NCBI RefSeq assembly: GCF_021631985.1
Contig: NZ_CP070225.1
Location: 3,038,001 to 3,102,000 of the forward strand
DNA: 64,000 bases
Reading direction: 5' to 3'
From: Sandaracinus amylolyticus
GTDB taxonomy: Bacteria > Myxococcota_A > Polyangia > Polyangiales > Sandaracinaceae
Below, one piece after another: positions 54,101 through 63,206 of this stretch. The position numbers and the translations under genes are program-made. The notes under the pieces are model-generated. The model ran no database searches and was not told where the DNA came from. It saw only the letters and a program-made list of their open reading frames with translations. Each line of letters opens with the position of its first letter. The first letter of the stretch is position 1.

Positions 54101-56884
54101 CCGGCTCCCGTAGATGTCGGACGCCACGCCGCTCCGGAGGTCGTGCCAGGCCACCAGGTAGTCGGTCCCATTCGACGCCACGCTCGCGAACTGCTCGCTG
54201 CCCGCCGCGGTCGAGACCGCCAGGCCGGTCGCGTCGAGGACCGTTCCGGCGCTGCTCACCCGGCTGCCGTAGATGTCGGACGCCACGCCGCTCCGGAAGT
54301 CGTGCCAGGCCACCAAGTAGTCGGTCCCGTTCGACGCCACGCTCGCCGAATGCTGGCTGCTCGCCGCGGTCGAGACCGCCAGGCCCCCGGCGTCGAGGAC
54401 TCTTCCGGCGGCGCTCACCCGGGCCGCGTAGAGGTCGAACGAGACATTCTGAGAGCTCTGCCAGACCACCAGGTAATCGGTCCCGTTCGACGCCACGCTC
54501 GGGAGCAGCTGGTTGTCCGCCGCGGTCGACACCCCCAGGCCGGCGGGGTCCAGAATGATCCCGGCGCCGGTGACCCGGCTCGCGTAGATGTCCGTCGTCG
54601 AGCCTCTGCGGTAGTCGCACCAGACCACCAGGTAGTCGGTCCCGTTCGATGCCACGCTGGGGGACTGCTGGTTGTTCGCCGCGGTCGAGACCGCGAGGCC
54701 GCTGATGTCGAGCACCGTCCCGGACGCGCTCACGCGCGTCGCGTAGATGTCGGAGCTCGAACCGCTGCGCGAGTCCCGCCAGACCACGAGGTACTCGGTC
54801 CCGTTCGACGCCACGCTGGGGGACTGCTGGTCGTTCGCCGCGGTCGAGACCACCAGGCCGCTGATGTCGAGCACCGTCCCGGAGGCGCTCACGCGGGTCC
54901 CGTAGATGTCGGAGTGCGAACCGCTGCGGGAGTCCTGCCAGGCCACCAGGTAGTCGGTCCCGGTCGACGCCACGCTCGGCCACAGCTGGTGGCCCGCCGC
55001 GGTCGAGACCGCCCGGCCGCCGGCGTCGAGGACCACCCCGGCGGCGCTCACCCGGCTTCCGTAGAGGTTGGTCATCGAGCCGCTCCGCGTGTCCTCCCAG
55101 ACCACGAGGTACTCGGTCCCGTTCGACGCCACGCTCGGGTACTGCTGGCTGCTCGCCGCGGTCGAGACCGCCAGGCCTCCGGCGTCGAGGACCGCCCCGG
55201 CGGCGCTCACCCGGCTTGCGTAGACGTCGCTCGTCGAACCGTTCCGGTAGTCGTTCCAGACCACCAAGTAGTCGGTCCCGTTCGATGTGACGCTCGGGTA
55301 CTCCTGGCCGTCCCGCGCGGTGGAGACCGCCACGCCGCTGGTGTCGAGGATCGCCCCGGCAGCGCTCACCCGGCTCGCGTAGATGTCCCACCCGAAGCCG
55401 CCGCGGGCGTCCTCCCAGACCACCAGGTAGTCGGTCCCGTTCGACGCGACGCTCGGGAACAGCTGGTTGCCCGTCGCGGTGGAGACCGCCAGGCCGCCGG
55501 GGTGCTGGATGATCCCGTCGGCGCTCACCCGGCTCGCGTAGATGTCCGTCGAGGCGCTGCGGGAGTCGTACCAGACCACCAGGTAGTCGGTCCCGTTCGA
55601 CGCCACGCTCGGCGACCGCTGGGCGTTCGCCGCGGTCGAGACCGCCAGGCCGCTGACGTCGAGGACCGCGCCGGCGGCGCTCACCCGGCTTGCGTAGACG
55701 TCGCTCGTCGCGCCGTTCCGGGAGTCCTCCCAGACCACCAGATAGTCGGTCCCGTTCGACGCTACGCTCGGGTGCTCTTCCTGGGCGTTCGCCGCGGCGG
55801 AGACCGCCACGCCGCTGGCGTCGAGGACCGTTCCGGCAGCGCTCACCCGGCTCGCGTAGATGTCGGTCGTCCCGCCGCCCCGGGAGTCGTGCCAGACCAC
55901 CAGGTAGTCGGTCCCGTTCGACGCCACGCTCGGGACCGACTGGCTGCTCGCCGCGGGCCCGGTGACCGGGTTGTCCAGCCCGAGCTCCGGCGAGATCGTC
56001 GGGTCCAGCACCGTCGGGTACGCGGCCGCCTCGACGACCTGCGCCGGGACCCTCAGCTCGATTCCATCACCCGCCCAGCGCGCCGGCACCGCCGTCCGGT
56101 GCCCCGCGGCGTCGATCCACGTCGCGTGTCCGTAGCGGAAGCCCAGGCCGGTCGCGTCGGCGAAGTGGAGCCCCGACGTCGTCTCCCCCGCGTACTGCAT
56201 CCCCTTCGCTTCGATGCGCACGCGCAGCTCGCCCGCTCCGCTCGGCCGCCGCGCGAACGACCAGCTCTGCTCGACCCCGTCGTCGCCGTTGCGCAGGTGC
56301 TCGACGACCTCGCCGCGCGCGATGGTCAGGTGCCCGTCCTCGGCAACCGCCGCCTCCCCGCCGTCCCGCGACGCAAGCGCTCGATCCCCGCGCGCGAGCT
56401 CCGTGACCTCGAGCTGCAACGAAGCGCTCTCGAGGACCTCGGGCGGCGCGTCCTGCAGGGCCTCCGGATCAGCCTCGCGATCCAGCTCCGCGGCGGCGCT
56501 TGGCGCGTGGTACGCGCGCAGCGTCAGCGCCCGCGCGTCCGCCTCGACGGCGTACGTCGCGTGCCCGCCTTCGTAGCGCCCCGACGCCTCCGGGCGTCGA
56601 TAGGCGAAGTGCACCCGCTCGATGATCGCCGCGAGGTCGAAGGGCACCGCGCCAGGATCGACGGCCCCCGGACGGAGCGTCGCCCCGGAGCCCCCCTGCT
56701 CGGCGCGCTCCGGGGCGGCGTCCTGCAGAATCGCGCGCGGCGCGCGCTCCGCTCCGTCGACAACGTGTCCGCTCGCTGTGCTCGACGGCCGCTCGGCAAC
56801 GCGCCCTCCGCGGCTCCACGAGCCAAGGGCGCAGAGAAGCACCACCGCGCACGCAACGAGCCCGCCCAGCTTCCGTGTTGACAT
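51125..56884 (-). CDS. Giant MYXO-CTERM surface protein with propeller-like and cysteine-rich repeats
   Basis: 1919 residues from the ATG at 56884 (GAGGAG 6 nt upstream), with a signal segment (LVACAVVLLCALGSW). Residues ~35-300 form a beta-rich head. Then come 13 repeats of ~48-50 residues with the core SVASNGTDYLVVWxDSR and IYASRVSAAG, propeller-like. A region of ~10 Cys pairs follows (CGGATDDCQACSVAAG...), then 26 units of 24 residues, TVCGAGEFESVPPTPSSDR then VCTAL, resembling TNFR-type cysteine repeats. The tail is Asp/Ala/Ser-rich and ends GGWGC, a hydrophobic stretch and RRARAKR, the MYXO-CTERM sorting layout, so the protein is probably processed and lipidated or anchored at the surface. 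Likely a large adhesin; ligand unknown. Confidence 0.88.
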   Translation of the reverse strand: MSTRKLGGLVACAVVLLCALGSWSRGGRVAERPSSTASGHVVDGAERAPRAILQDAAPERAEQGGSGATLRPGAVDPGAVPFDLAAIIERVHFAYRRPEASGRYEGGHATYAVEADARALTLRAYHAPSAAAELDREADPEALQDAPPEVLESASLQLEVTELARGDRALASRDGGEAAVAEDGHLTIARGEVVEHLRNGDDGVEQSWSFARRPSGAGELRVRIEAKGMQYAGETTSGLHFADATGLGFRYGHATWIDAAGHRTAVPARWAGDGIELRVPAQVVEAAAYPTVLDPTISPELGLDNPVTGPAASSQSVPSVASNGTDYLVVWHDSRGGGTTDIYASRVSAAGTVLDASGVAVSAAANAQEEHPSVASNGTDYLVVWEDSRNGATSDVYASRVSAAGAVLDVSGLAVSTAANAQRSPSVASNGTDYLVVWYDSRSASTDIYASRVSADGIIQHPGGLAVSTATGNQLFPSVASNGTDYLVVWEDARGGFGWDIYASRVSAAGAILDTSGVAVSTARDGQEYPSVTSNGTDYLVVWNDYRNGSTSDVYASRVSAAGAVLDAGGLAVSTAASSQQYPSVASNGTEYLVVWEDTRSGSMTNLYGSRVSAAGVVLDAGGRAVSTAAGHQLWPSVASTGTDYLVAWQDSRSGSHSDIYGTRVSASGTVLDISGLVVSTAANDQQSPSVASNGTEYLVVWRDSRSGSSSDIYATRVSASGTVLDISGLAVSTAANNQQSPSVASNGTDYLVVWCDYRRGSTTDIYASRVTGAGIILDPAGLGVSTAADNQLLPSVASNGTDYLVVWQSSQNVSFDLYAARVSAAGRVLDAGGLAVSTAASSQHSASVASNGTDYLVAWHDFRSGVASDIYGSRVSSAGTVLDATGLAVSTAAGSEQFASVASNGTDYLVAWHDLRSGVASDIYGSRVSAAGTVLDATGLAISTAVNGQQFPSVASTGIDYVVVWQDSRGASTDIYGTRVSDGIVESPGGVVLAADLATNEETPRLAGGAPGELLLAYSRFVPEAPFGIWRAQARLVRYGADLGDSCGAGADCESGHCVDGVCCESACGGATDDCQACSVAAGAASDGTCGATTGNACDDGLGCTATDICTAGTCGGSGDPCLSGTSCTGRAGGGYVCSACPAGTYSADGTGATACTACRAGEWSGAGASSCTAWSACAAGTYVTAVGSTTSDRACSACEAGSYSSSANALSCATWVACSASEYESTEPTATSDRACTALTVCRADEYESVPQTQTSDRVCTALTVCGAGEFESVPPTPSSDRVCTPVATCGTTHYEVSPPTATRDRACAPYTVCSSTQYQSVAPTATSDRVCTALTVCGADEYESVPQTQTSDRVCTALTVCGAGEFESVPQTQTSDRVCTALTVCGAGEFESVPPTPSSDRVCTPVATCGTTHYEASPPTATRDRACAPYTVCSSTEYQSVAPTATSDRACTALTVCRADEYESVPQTQTSDRVCTALTVCGAGEFESVPQTQTSDRVCTALTVCGAGEFESVPPTPSSDRVCTPVATCGTTHYEVSPPTATRDRACAPYTVCSSTEYQSVAPTATSDRVCTALTVCRAGEFESVPQTQTSDRVCTALTVCGADEYESVPQTPTSDRVCTALTVCGAGEFESVPPTPSSDRVCTPVGSCGTSHYEVAPPTATMDRACAPYTVCSSTEYQSVAPTATSDRACTALTVCCADEYESVPQTQTRDRVCTALTVCGAGEFESVPPTPSSDRACTPVGSCGTSHYEVAPPTATMDRACAPYTVCSSTEYESTAPTATSDRACTALSACGADEYESVAPTATSDRACTACTECAADELEVSACTETADTICVRTSDAGARDAGSADAAASSDAGAAASSDAGAGPDAGIVSGAEGGWGCVAAGAQPRSSRAALGLLGLALALVLQRRARAKR
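51364..53235. repeat. 26 x 72-bp tandem repeat (24-residue cysteine units)
   Basis: 1872 bp equals exactly 26 x 72 bp. Units fall into about five types used in a fixed order, giving a higher-order period: the marker gtcccgcag recurs at 51636, 51924, 52284, 52644 and 53004, i.e. steps of 288, 360, 360 and 360 bp (4 or 5 units). The three 360-bp blocks are almost identical, pointing to recent segmental duplication. Assembly of this region from short reads would be unreliable. Confidence 0.85.
53950..55960. repeat. 13 propeller-like repeats of ~150 bp
   Basis: Each ~144-156-bp unit encodes SVASNGTDYLVVW followed by a D-S-R turn and S-R-V-S-A-A-G; the phrase ccaccaggtagtcggtcccgt recurs in nearly every unit. 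They are more diverged than the 72-bp cysteine repeats, so older. Confidence 0.8.
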
Positions 56885-57227
56885 CCCCGTCTCCTCGCAT
56901 CCCCAAAGGAACGATCCGCATCGCGCCCCTGCGACCGTCGTCTCACGACGACGGACGGAGCGACCCCCAACGCCGCGCGGACGATAGTGGCGCGCGATCC
57001 CGCCCACAAGCAGCGTGGCCTCGCGCGAACCACACCACCGACGCGGTCCCGCGCTACGCGCGTGCCCTCGCCGACTCGGTCATCCAGGCGAATGCGCAGC
57101 CGAGCCCGGATCGCGAAGCGCGCCGCGATGCGACCACCGACTCCCGAGATCCCCACCGCGATCGTCAGGCAGCCCGCCAGCACCCGGCTCTCGGACCCAC
57201 TGCCCCGCGCCGCTCGCCGAGCCGCTC
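56885..57227. other. 343-bp gap upstream of the giant surface protein gene
   Basis: No gene is supported. A perfect 8-bp hairpin with a 4-nt loop, ccgtcgtc/gacgacgg at 56935-56954, lies 51-70 bp before the surface protein start and may sit in its 5' leader. Short open frames here have no recognisable domain or good start. The rest, up to the dapD stop, should also hold the surface-gene promoter. Confidence 0.45.
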
Positions 57228-58076
<849 letters not shown>

Positions 58077-58145
58077 CCTTCGGTCCTAGCAGGCGCGCGC
58101 GAGGCACGGAAGCCTGGCCGGCGGACCAACGACGGAAAAGACGAA

Positions 58146-58187
58146 CGCCACACACGCGATCGCAGCCTGAACGATCGCGTGGTGGCG
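58146..58187. terminator. Long hairpin between csbD-like gene and dapD
   Basis: Arms cgccacacacgcgatcg (58146-58162) and cgatcgcgtggtggcg (58172-58187) pair over 16 positions with one bulged base and a 9-nt loop. It lies 50 bp past the csbD-like stop and upstream of dapD on the same strand, so it probably ends the csbD transcript. No T-run. Confidence 0.65.
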
Positions 58188-58236
58188 TACGTGGGAACGC
58201 GGCCGGTGTCGCCACGACCGCCCGAGCCGACTGACG

Positions 58237-58545
58237 TCAGCTCGGCTTGTTCATGTTCTGGCGAGCGGTGCCCTCGAGCTCCTTCGCCTTGCCCTCGGCA
58301 GCCATCTGCTCGTCGTCGATCACCTGACCGACGCGGTTCTTCGCCTTGCCGATCAGCTCCTGGCCCGCGCCCTTCGCGCGCTCGGCGGCCTTCGCAGCCT
58401 CCTTCTGCGTCTTGCCCTCGAGCTCCTTCGCGTGGCCCTCGGCCTCCATGCGCTCGTTGCCGGTCAGCTTGCCGACGGTCTTCTTGATCTTGCCGCCGAG
58501 CTCCTTGGCGGAACCCTCGCCGCGGTTGGTCTGGTTGTGCGCCAT
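58237..58545 (-). CDS. CsbD-family stress protein, two CsbD units
   Basis: 102 residues from ATG 58545 (GAGGAG 8 nt upstream). Highly charged, no hydrophobic core. Two CsbD-type segments are visible: GEGSAKELGGKIKKTVGKLT with MEAEGHAKELEG, and IGKAKNRVGQVIDDEQMAAE with GKAKELEG. CsbD proteins are small, abundant, general-stress-induced proteins of unknown mechanism. The frame is open up to 58656 but only the part after 58545 is family-like. Confidence 0.88.
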   Translation of the reverse strand: MAHNQTNRGEGSAKELGGKIKKTVGKLTGNERMEAEGHAKELEGKTQKEAAKAAERAKGAGQELIGKAKNRVGQVIDDEQMAAEGKAKELEGTARQNMNKPS

Positions 58546-58693
58546 CGCTCGTTCTCCTCGTGCCCGTCGAAAGAGCACGGGGCGTGCCGGAGAACCGTCG
58601 GAAAACCGAATCATTCCGTACGCTCCCGAGCACGCGACCGAGACGCTGCGCCCCACGCGGGGATCGCACGCGGCGGAGCGCCGCGATTCGGCG

Positions 58694-59767
58694 TCACGCG
58701 CGCAGGCGCGACCAGCTGCGGAGGAAGTTCTCGCCGAGCACGCGGCGGATGCGGTCCTCCTTCCAGCCGCGCTCCAGCATGTAGGAGACGAGCCGGTAGT
58801 AGGCGTGCGCGCCGTCGCGGAGGTCCGGCGGCGGGATGATCGCGCCGTCGTAGTCGCTGCCGATCGCGGCGGCCTCTTCGCCGCCGGCGCGGAGGATGGC
58901 CTCGAGGTGATCGATCACGCGACGACCGTCGCGCACGCCACGACCGAGGAACGCGTGGTGGAAGATGACCGCGACCACGCCGCCGGTGTCGGCGACCGCG
59001 CGGATCTGATCGTCGTCGATGTTCCGCCACATCGGGTGCACCGCGCTCGCGCCGGTGTGGGTGACGATCAGCGGCTGCGCGCGGTCGTGCACCTCGACCG
59101 CGTCCCAGAAGCCCTTCGGGCTGACGTGCGCGAGATCGACGAGCACCTTCGCGTCGTTCAGGCGCTTCACCATCTCGCGCCCCGCGTCGGTCAGCCCGCG
59201 ATCACCGCGCAGGCGCAGCGGGCTCGAGGTGTCGCCGTAGATCGAGTTCGAGAGGTGCACGAGCGTCACGCGCGTGATCAGCCCGCCGCCGATCGACGCC
59301 ACGTTCTCCTCGGCGCCCTCGAGCGCGTTGCCGCCCTGCACTGCGAGCAGCGCCGCGTGCTTTCCCTGCGCGCGCGCCGCGCGGTACTCGCTCGGCGTGC
59401 GCACCGCGGTGATCGCGCCGCTGCGCTCGAGCGTGCGCTGCAGGTCGCGCAGGTTGGTCTCGAGCAGCGCGGGACGCGCGCTCGCACCGCGCGCGATGTT
59501 GGTCGCGATCGACCACATCGCGCCGGTGAGCCCGCCCTCGAGCGCGCGCGGCACGTCGAGGTGCCCGAAGAATCGCCCCCCCAGCGGGCCGAGCCGATTC
59601 CGCGCGAGCAGGTCGTAGCCCCACAGGCGCGGCGGGATGAACGACTCGAGGTGCAGATCGATCACCTCGCACGACCACGCGAGCTCCACGGCCTCGCGCG
59701 GCACACCCGCGGCGCGCGCCACGTCGCCGGCATCGCGATCGTTCGCGCGCGCCACGACCGCGCTCAT
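58694..59767 (-). CDS. Membrane dipeptidase (renal dipeptidase) family hydrolase
   Basis: 357 residues from the ATG at 59767, whose ATGA overlaps the stop of the upstream gene. Metal-site regions are VIDLHLESFIPP (first His/acid), LVDLAHVSPKGFWD, VTHTGASAVHPMWRN and IGSDYDGAIIPPPDL, matching the family order; the usual D-x-H-x-D start is D-x-H-x-E. The family cleaves dipeptides, including D-amino-acid ones. No signal peptide, so it seems cytoplasmic. Coupled translation with the ZU5-like lipoprotein gene. Confidence 0.88.
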   Translation of the reverse strand: MSAVVARANDRDAGDVARAAGVPREAVELAWSCEVIDLHLESFIPPRLWGYDLLARNRLGPLGGRFFGHLDVPRALEGGLTGAMWSIATNIARGASARPALLETNLRDLQRTLERSGAITAVRTPSEYRAARAQGKHAALLAVQGGNALEGAEENVASIGGGLITRVTLVHLSNSIYGDTSSPLRLRGDRGLTDAGREMVKRLNDAKVLVDLAHVSPKGFWDAVEVHDRAQPLIVTHTGASAVHPMWRNIDDDQIRAVADTGGVVAVIFHHAFLGRGVRDGRRVIDHLEAILRAGGEEAAAIGSDYDGAIIPPPDLRDGAHAYYRLVSYMLERGWKEDRIRRVLGENFLRSWSRLRA

Positions 59768-60354
59768 CGCGACACGCCGAACTGCACGCGGTGACCCCCG
59801 AGGGCCGGGAGCTCGGCGACGAAGCGGCTGCCGTCGACGCGCGCCGGCCACATCTGCCAGCGCGTCTGGGTCGCGCCGCCGAGGTGGGTGTCTCCGACCT
59901 CTTCCTCGTGGCCGAGCGCGAGATCGGCGGGCTGGAACCCCTGGGGCAGCACGATCGCAGGCGCCGAGAGGCGGAACTGGCCGCTCGCGGCACGCATCGC
60001 CGGCGAGATCTCGAGCGCCGGTCCGAGCGGGCGCTTGGTCTCCTGGTTCCACGCCTCGCGCGCGTCGGGCGCGACGTGGAAGTGGATCTCCACGTCGCTC
60101 TCGAGCGCGCCCGCCGGGATCTCGAGGCGCGCGCCGTTCGCGAGCTCGAGCGTGCCGCCGGACGATCCGACGGTCGCGCTCACCTCGCGCTCACCTCGCG
60201 CGCTGACGGGGCCGCGATGCACCGGCGCGGGTGCTCGCTCCTCGACGGGCATCGTCTGCGCGGTCGTGCTGCTCGCGCTCGTGCCACCACCACCACACGC
60301 ACCGATCGCGAGCGCGACCCCGATCGCTCCCACCATCCAACGTCGTCGCATCAT
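59764..60354 (-). CDS. ZU5-like domain lipoprotein
   Basis: 196 residues from ATG 60354 (GGGAGGGG upstream). Lipoprotein signal GAIGVALAIGACGGGG, a short Thr/Ser linker, then a ~150-residue domain with VGSSGGTLELANGARLEIPA and GALESDVEIHFHV, the opening of ZU5-like beta domains that mediate protein interaction or autoproteolysis in other proteins. Located in the envelope. It is translated just ahead of the dipeptidase gene (4-bp overlap). Confidence 0.8.
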   Translation of the reverse strand: MMRRRWMVGAIGVALAIGACGGGGTSASSTTAQTMPVEERAPAPVHRGPVSARGEREVSATVGSSGGTLELANGARLEIPAGALESDVEIHFHVAPDAREAWNQETKRPLGPALEISPAMRAASGQFRLSAPAIVLPQGFQPADLALGHEEEVGDTHLGGATQTRWQMWPARVDGSRFVAELPALGGHRVQFGVSR

Positions 60355-60523
60355 GGGCTTTCCCCTCCCGTGCGCTCCCGAACGTGATCCCCTGGGCGTG
60401 TCGTGCGAGCGAGTCGCGATCGACACATCGCCAAGCATCCTACTTCCTGCGACGAAGCCATGCGAGCAGGCCTCGAGAAGCCGTCGTTGACCGCGCGCAG
60501 CGGGCTTTGGCAGTCTCCCGTTC

Positions 60524-60982
60524 GTGTCGCTCCGCGCTCGTGCCGCTGCGCTCGTCGCGCTCTTCGGATGCGTCGGATGCGGCACGGTCGATCTCGGCGA
60601 CAACATCGTCCCGCCCGACCTCATGCTCGACGAGGACTTCTTCTACTGCCGCATCCAGCCCGAGGTGATCGAGCCGCAGGGCTGCGCGGGCGGTGGCGCG
60701 GGCGAGATGGGGATGTGCCACACGGCGCGATCGGCGCTCCGTCTCGTCGACACGACGGGCATCGCGCCGCCGACGTGCGCCGACGATCGCGTCGAGGGCA
60801 CGGTGCCGGCGGAGTACGTCGAGAACTTCCAGGCGGTGCAGTTCACCGTGCAGAGCGATCCGCTCTCGAGCCCGTTCTACCGCCGTCCGACCGGGCTCGA
60901 CTCGCACCCGCGCGTGATCTTCCCGGAGAGCTCGCCCGAGGCGGATCTGATCGCGATGTGGATCGCGCGGGGTGGGCTCTGA
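60524..60982 (+). CDS. Small cysteine-containing lipoprotein, first gene of an envelope operon
   Basis: 152 residues from GTG 60524 with lipoprotein signal ALVALFGCVGC. The mature part has DEDFFYCRIQPEVIEPQGC, GMCHTARSALRL and PTCADDRVEG; its ending SSPEADLIAMWIARGGL is typical of proteins related to planctomycete-type cytochrome c, but there is no CxxCH haem site. Role unknown. Its TGA overlaps the next start (TGATG), and four further genes follow on the same strand with similar overlaps. Confidence 0.78.
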   Translation: MSLRARAAALVALFGCVGCGTVDLGDNIVPPDLMLDEDFFYCRIQPEVIEPQGCAGGGAGEMGMCHTARSALRLVDTTGIAPPTCADDRVEGTVPAEYVENFQAVQFTVQSDPLSSPFYRRPTGLDSHPRVIFPESSPEADLIAMWIARGGL

Positions 60983-61782
60983 TGCGCGCGCTGCTCGCGC
61001 TGATGATCGCGCTCGCCGTTCCATCGATCGTGCACGCGCAGGATCCAGCGCCGAGCACCGAGAGCACGAGCGAAGAGGACGCACCGGTCGGCGTGTTCGC
61101 GCGGGTGATCGTCGATCGCACGGTGATGCGCAGCGGGCCCGGCGCGGCGTTCCGCGGGGTGCGCAGCGCGCGTCGTGGCGACGTGTTCCCGATCGTCGAG
61201 CGCGGGACGCGCGGCTACTGGTTCCGGGTCGAGCTGCCCGATGCGACGCACGCGTGGATCTCCGGCGACGCGGTGTACACGCACGAGCTCTCGGCGGAAG
61301 AAGCGTCGCAGGGACGCTTCCTTCCCGAGGTGTTCGCGCCCGCGCCGCTGCTCCAGGCGACCGGCGAGCTGCACTTCGGCTTCGGTGTGCTGGGCGTGAA
61401 CGACCCCAACGGGTTCATGACGATCCGCCCGACGATCTACATCGCGCCGGAGATCGGCATCGAGGCGACGCTCGCCGCCGCGGTGGGCGAAGGCGGGCGG
61501 CTGATGATCGGCACGCTCGGCGGGCTCGTGAACGTGTTCCCCGACTCGCCCGTGGTCCCCTTTCTCGCCGCGGGCGGCGGGTTCGTGGTGAGCGATCCCA
61601 ACGCCGACTCGTTCTTGCTGCAGTCGGGCGTGACCGGCGCGCTCTACGCGGGCGGCGGGCTCCGCATCGCGTTCCGCTATCGCATCACGCTGCGGCTCGA
61701 GGCGCGCGCGTGGGCGATCTACGAGGAGAACCGCTACGTCGCGCAGGAGGAGCTCAGTGCTGGCTTTACTGTGTTCTTCTGA
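60982..61782 (+). CDS. SH3b-domain envelope protein
   Basis: 266 residues with signal peptide (LLALMIALAVPSIVHA). Residues ~40-105 are an SH3b domain (VIVDRTVMRSGPGAAFRGVR, WFRVELPDATHAWISGDAVY), a fold that often binds peptidoglycan. The rest (~125-266) has alternating strands (IYIAPEIGIEATLAAAVGEG, LYAGGGLRIAFRYRITLRLE) consistent with a small outer-membrane barrel and ends in Phe-Phe, as barrels usually do. It lies between the cysteine lipoprotein and the DUF4266 gene. Confidence 0.8.
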   Translation: MRALLALMIALAVPSIVHAQDPAPSTESTSEEDAPVGVFARVIVDRTVMRSGPGAAFRGVRSARRGDVFPIVERGTRGYWFRVELPDATHAWISGDAVYTHELSAEEASQGRFLPEVFAPAPLLQATGELHFGFGVLGVNDPNGFMTIRPTIYIAPEIGIEATLAAAVGEGGRLMIGTLGGLVNVFPDSPVVPFLAAGGGFVVSDPNADSFLLQSGVTGALYAGGGLRIAFRYRITLRLEARAWAIYEENRYVAQEELSAGFTVFF

Positions 61783-61996
61783 GCGAGTGCGGCTCGCACT
61801 GGTGATCGTGCTCGTCGGCGCGCTCGCAGAGGGATGCGTGACGGTGCGGCCCGAGGAGCGCGAGTTCCTCGCCGATCCCGCGATGACGTTCGGCTCCGAA
61901 GGCGAAGCGGGCGCGCACGAGGCGCACGTGCTCTCGAACCGCGAGGGCAGCTACGGCGCGGCCGGCGTCACGGGCGGCGGCTGCGGGTGCAACTGA
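61757..61996 (+). CDS. DUF4266 lipoprotein
   Basis: 79 residues from GTG 61757, overlapping the previous gene by 26 bp; AGGAGG 7 nt upstream supports this start over GTG 61787. Lipoprotein signal LVIVLVGALAEGC, then VRPEEREFLADPAM and the characteristic C-terminal GGGCGCN. DUF4266 and DUF3570 proteins usually occur side by side, often with flavin transferase and thioredoxin genes, in operons thought to serve extracytoplasmic electron transfer (family recollection). Confidence 0.85.
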   Translation: MLALLCSSERVRLALVIVLVGALAEGCVTVRPEEREFLADPAMTFGSEGEAGAHEAHVLSNREGSYGAAGVTGGGCGCN

Positions 61997-63204
61997 TGCT
62001 CCGTGCGATCGCGATCGCGTGCGCGCTCCTGCTCCTGGCGAGCTCGCTCGCATCGGCGCAGAGCGGCGAGATCGGCGTCGCGGGGACGCTCTATCACGAG
62101 GGCGGCGGGCCACTGAACATGACCGTCGTCACGCCCGGCGTGAGCGCGTCGGTGGATCCGATCGAGGAGCTCACGATCCGCGCGGGCTGGGAGGCCGACA
62201 TCGTGAGCGGCGCGAGCGTCGCCGTGGTCGATGCGCCGGCCCCCGAGGTCGACGTGATCTCGACCGCGACCCAGCTCTTCGACTTCCGCAACGTGATCTC
62301 GGGCGGCGCCGAGGTGCGCAGCGACTACGGCGCGATCCGCGCGGGGTACGCGTACGGCTTCGAGAACGACTACCGCAGCCACGCGATGACGCTCGGCGCG
62401 CGCGCCGAGGCGTTCGAGCGCACCGCGGCGTTCGACATCTCGTACGCGCGCGGCTGGGACGAGGTCTGCGACGTCTTTCAGCCGCGCAACCAGGAGCCCG
62501 TCGATCGACGTCGTCTCGCGAGCTCCGAGGGATGCTTCGGCGACAGCCCGGAGCTCACCGAGCGCCCGGTCGAGCTGCAGACGTTCCAGGGCTCGTGGAC
62601 CCAGGCGTGGGCGCCGATCTTCACGACGCAGCTCACGGTCACCGCGCAGCTCGTCGACGGCTTCCAGAGCAATCCGTACCGCGCGGTGTGGCTCGGCCGC
62701 ACTGCGGCCCAGGAGCACCACCCGGACTTCCGCGCGCGGTACGCGGCGGCGCTGGGCGCGCGCCTGTGGCTGCAGCCGCTCTCGGCCGCGCTCCAGGCGA
62801 ACGTGCGCGGCTATCGCGACACCTGGGACGTCACGAGCATCACTGCGGAGCTCGCCTACGAGCAGGTGATCGAGGGCGCGCTGCGCATCCGCGTGCGCGG
62901 CCGCTACTACAACCAGACCGGCGCCGCGTTCTACAGCGACGACTACGCGCTCGCGCCGCGCGGCCAGTTCTTCACCGGCGATCGCGAGCTCTCACCGATG
63001 TGGAGCACGCTCGTCGGCGCACAGATCGCGTACACGATCTCGTCCGGTGCCGACGGAGCCGCGCTCGGGTTCCTGCGCTCCTTCGATCTGCTGCTCAAGG
63101 GCGACTGGCTGCACCACGATTTTCCGAGCTTCCACTATGGTCGCGTCGCCGTGCCCAACGTCGACGGGCTCATCGTGACGCTCGCGCTGGAGGCTGCGTT
63201 CTGA
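61996..63204 (+). CDS. DUF3570 outer-membrane barrel-like protein
   Basis: 402 residues from ATG 61996, overlapping the DUF4266 stop by one base. Signal peptide LLLLASSLASAQ; the mature chain is a run of amphipathic strands with Tyr/Trp at the ends (AIRAGYAYGFENDYRSHAMT, AFDISYARGWDEVCD, LRIRVRGRYYNQTGAAFYSD) and ends in VTLALEAAF, with the C-terminal Phe typical of outer-membrane proteins. DUF3570 family. Two Cys in the long loop near 160-180 may form a disulfide. Function not established. Confidence 0.85.
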   Translation: MLRAIAIACALLLLASSLASAQSGEIGVAGTLYHEGGGPLNMTVVTPGVSASVDPIEELTIRAGWEADIVSGASVAVVDAPAPEVDVISTATQLFDFRNVISGGAEVRSDYGAIRAGYAYGFENDYRSHAMTLGARAEAFERTAAFDISYARGWDEVCDVFQPRNQEPVDRRRLASSEGCFGDSPELTERPVELQTFQGSWTQAWAPIFTTQLTVTAQLVDGFQSNPYRAVWLGRTAAQEHHPDFRARYAAALGARLWLQPLSAALQANVRGYRDTWDVTSITAELAYEQVIEGALRIRVRGRYYNQTGAAFYSDDYALAPRGQFFTGDRELSPMWSTLVGAQIAYTISSGADGAALGFLRSFDLLLKGDWLHHDFPSFHYGRVAVPNVDGLIVTLALEAAF

Positions 63205-63206
63205 TC

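Noticed and set aside
50987-56881. Plus-strand open frame of ~1964 codons antisense to the giant surface protein
   Set aside because: No domains, composition of Arg/Ala/His/Gly repeats copied from the sense repeats; the sense strand has signal peptide, ordered repeats and MYXO-CTERM end.
56885-57227. Short minus-strand frame in the gap before the surface-protein gene with a hydrophobic stretch
   Set aside because: It continues out of frame through dapD, has no good start or ribosome-binding site and no recognisable domain.
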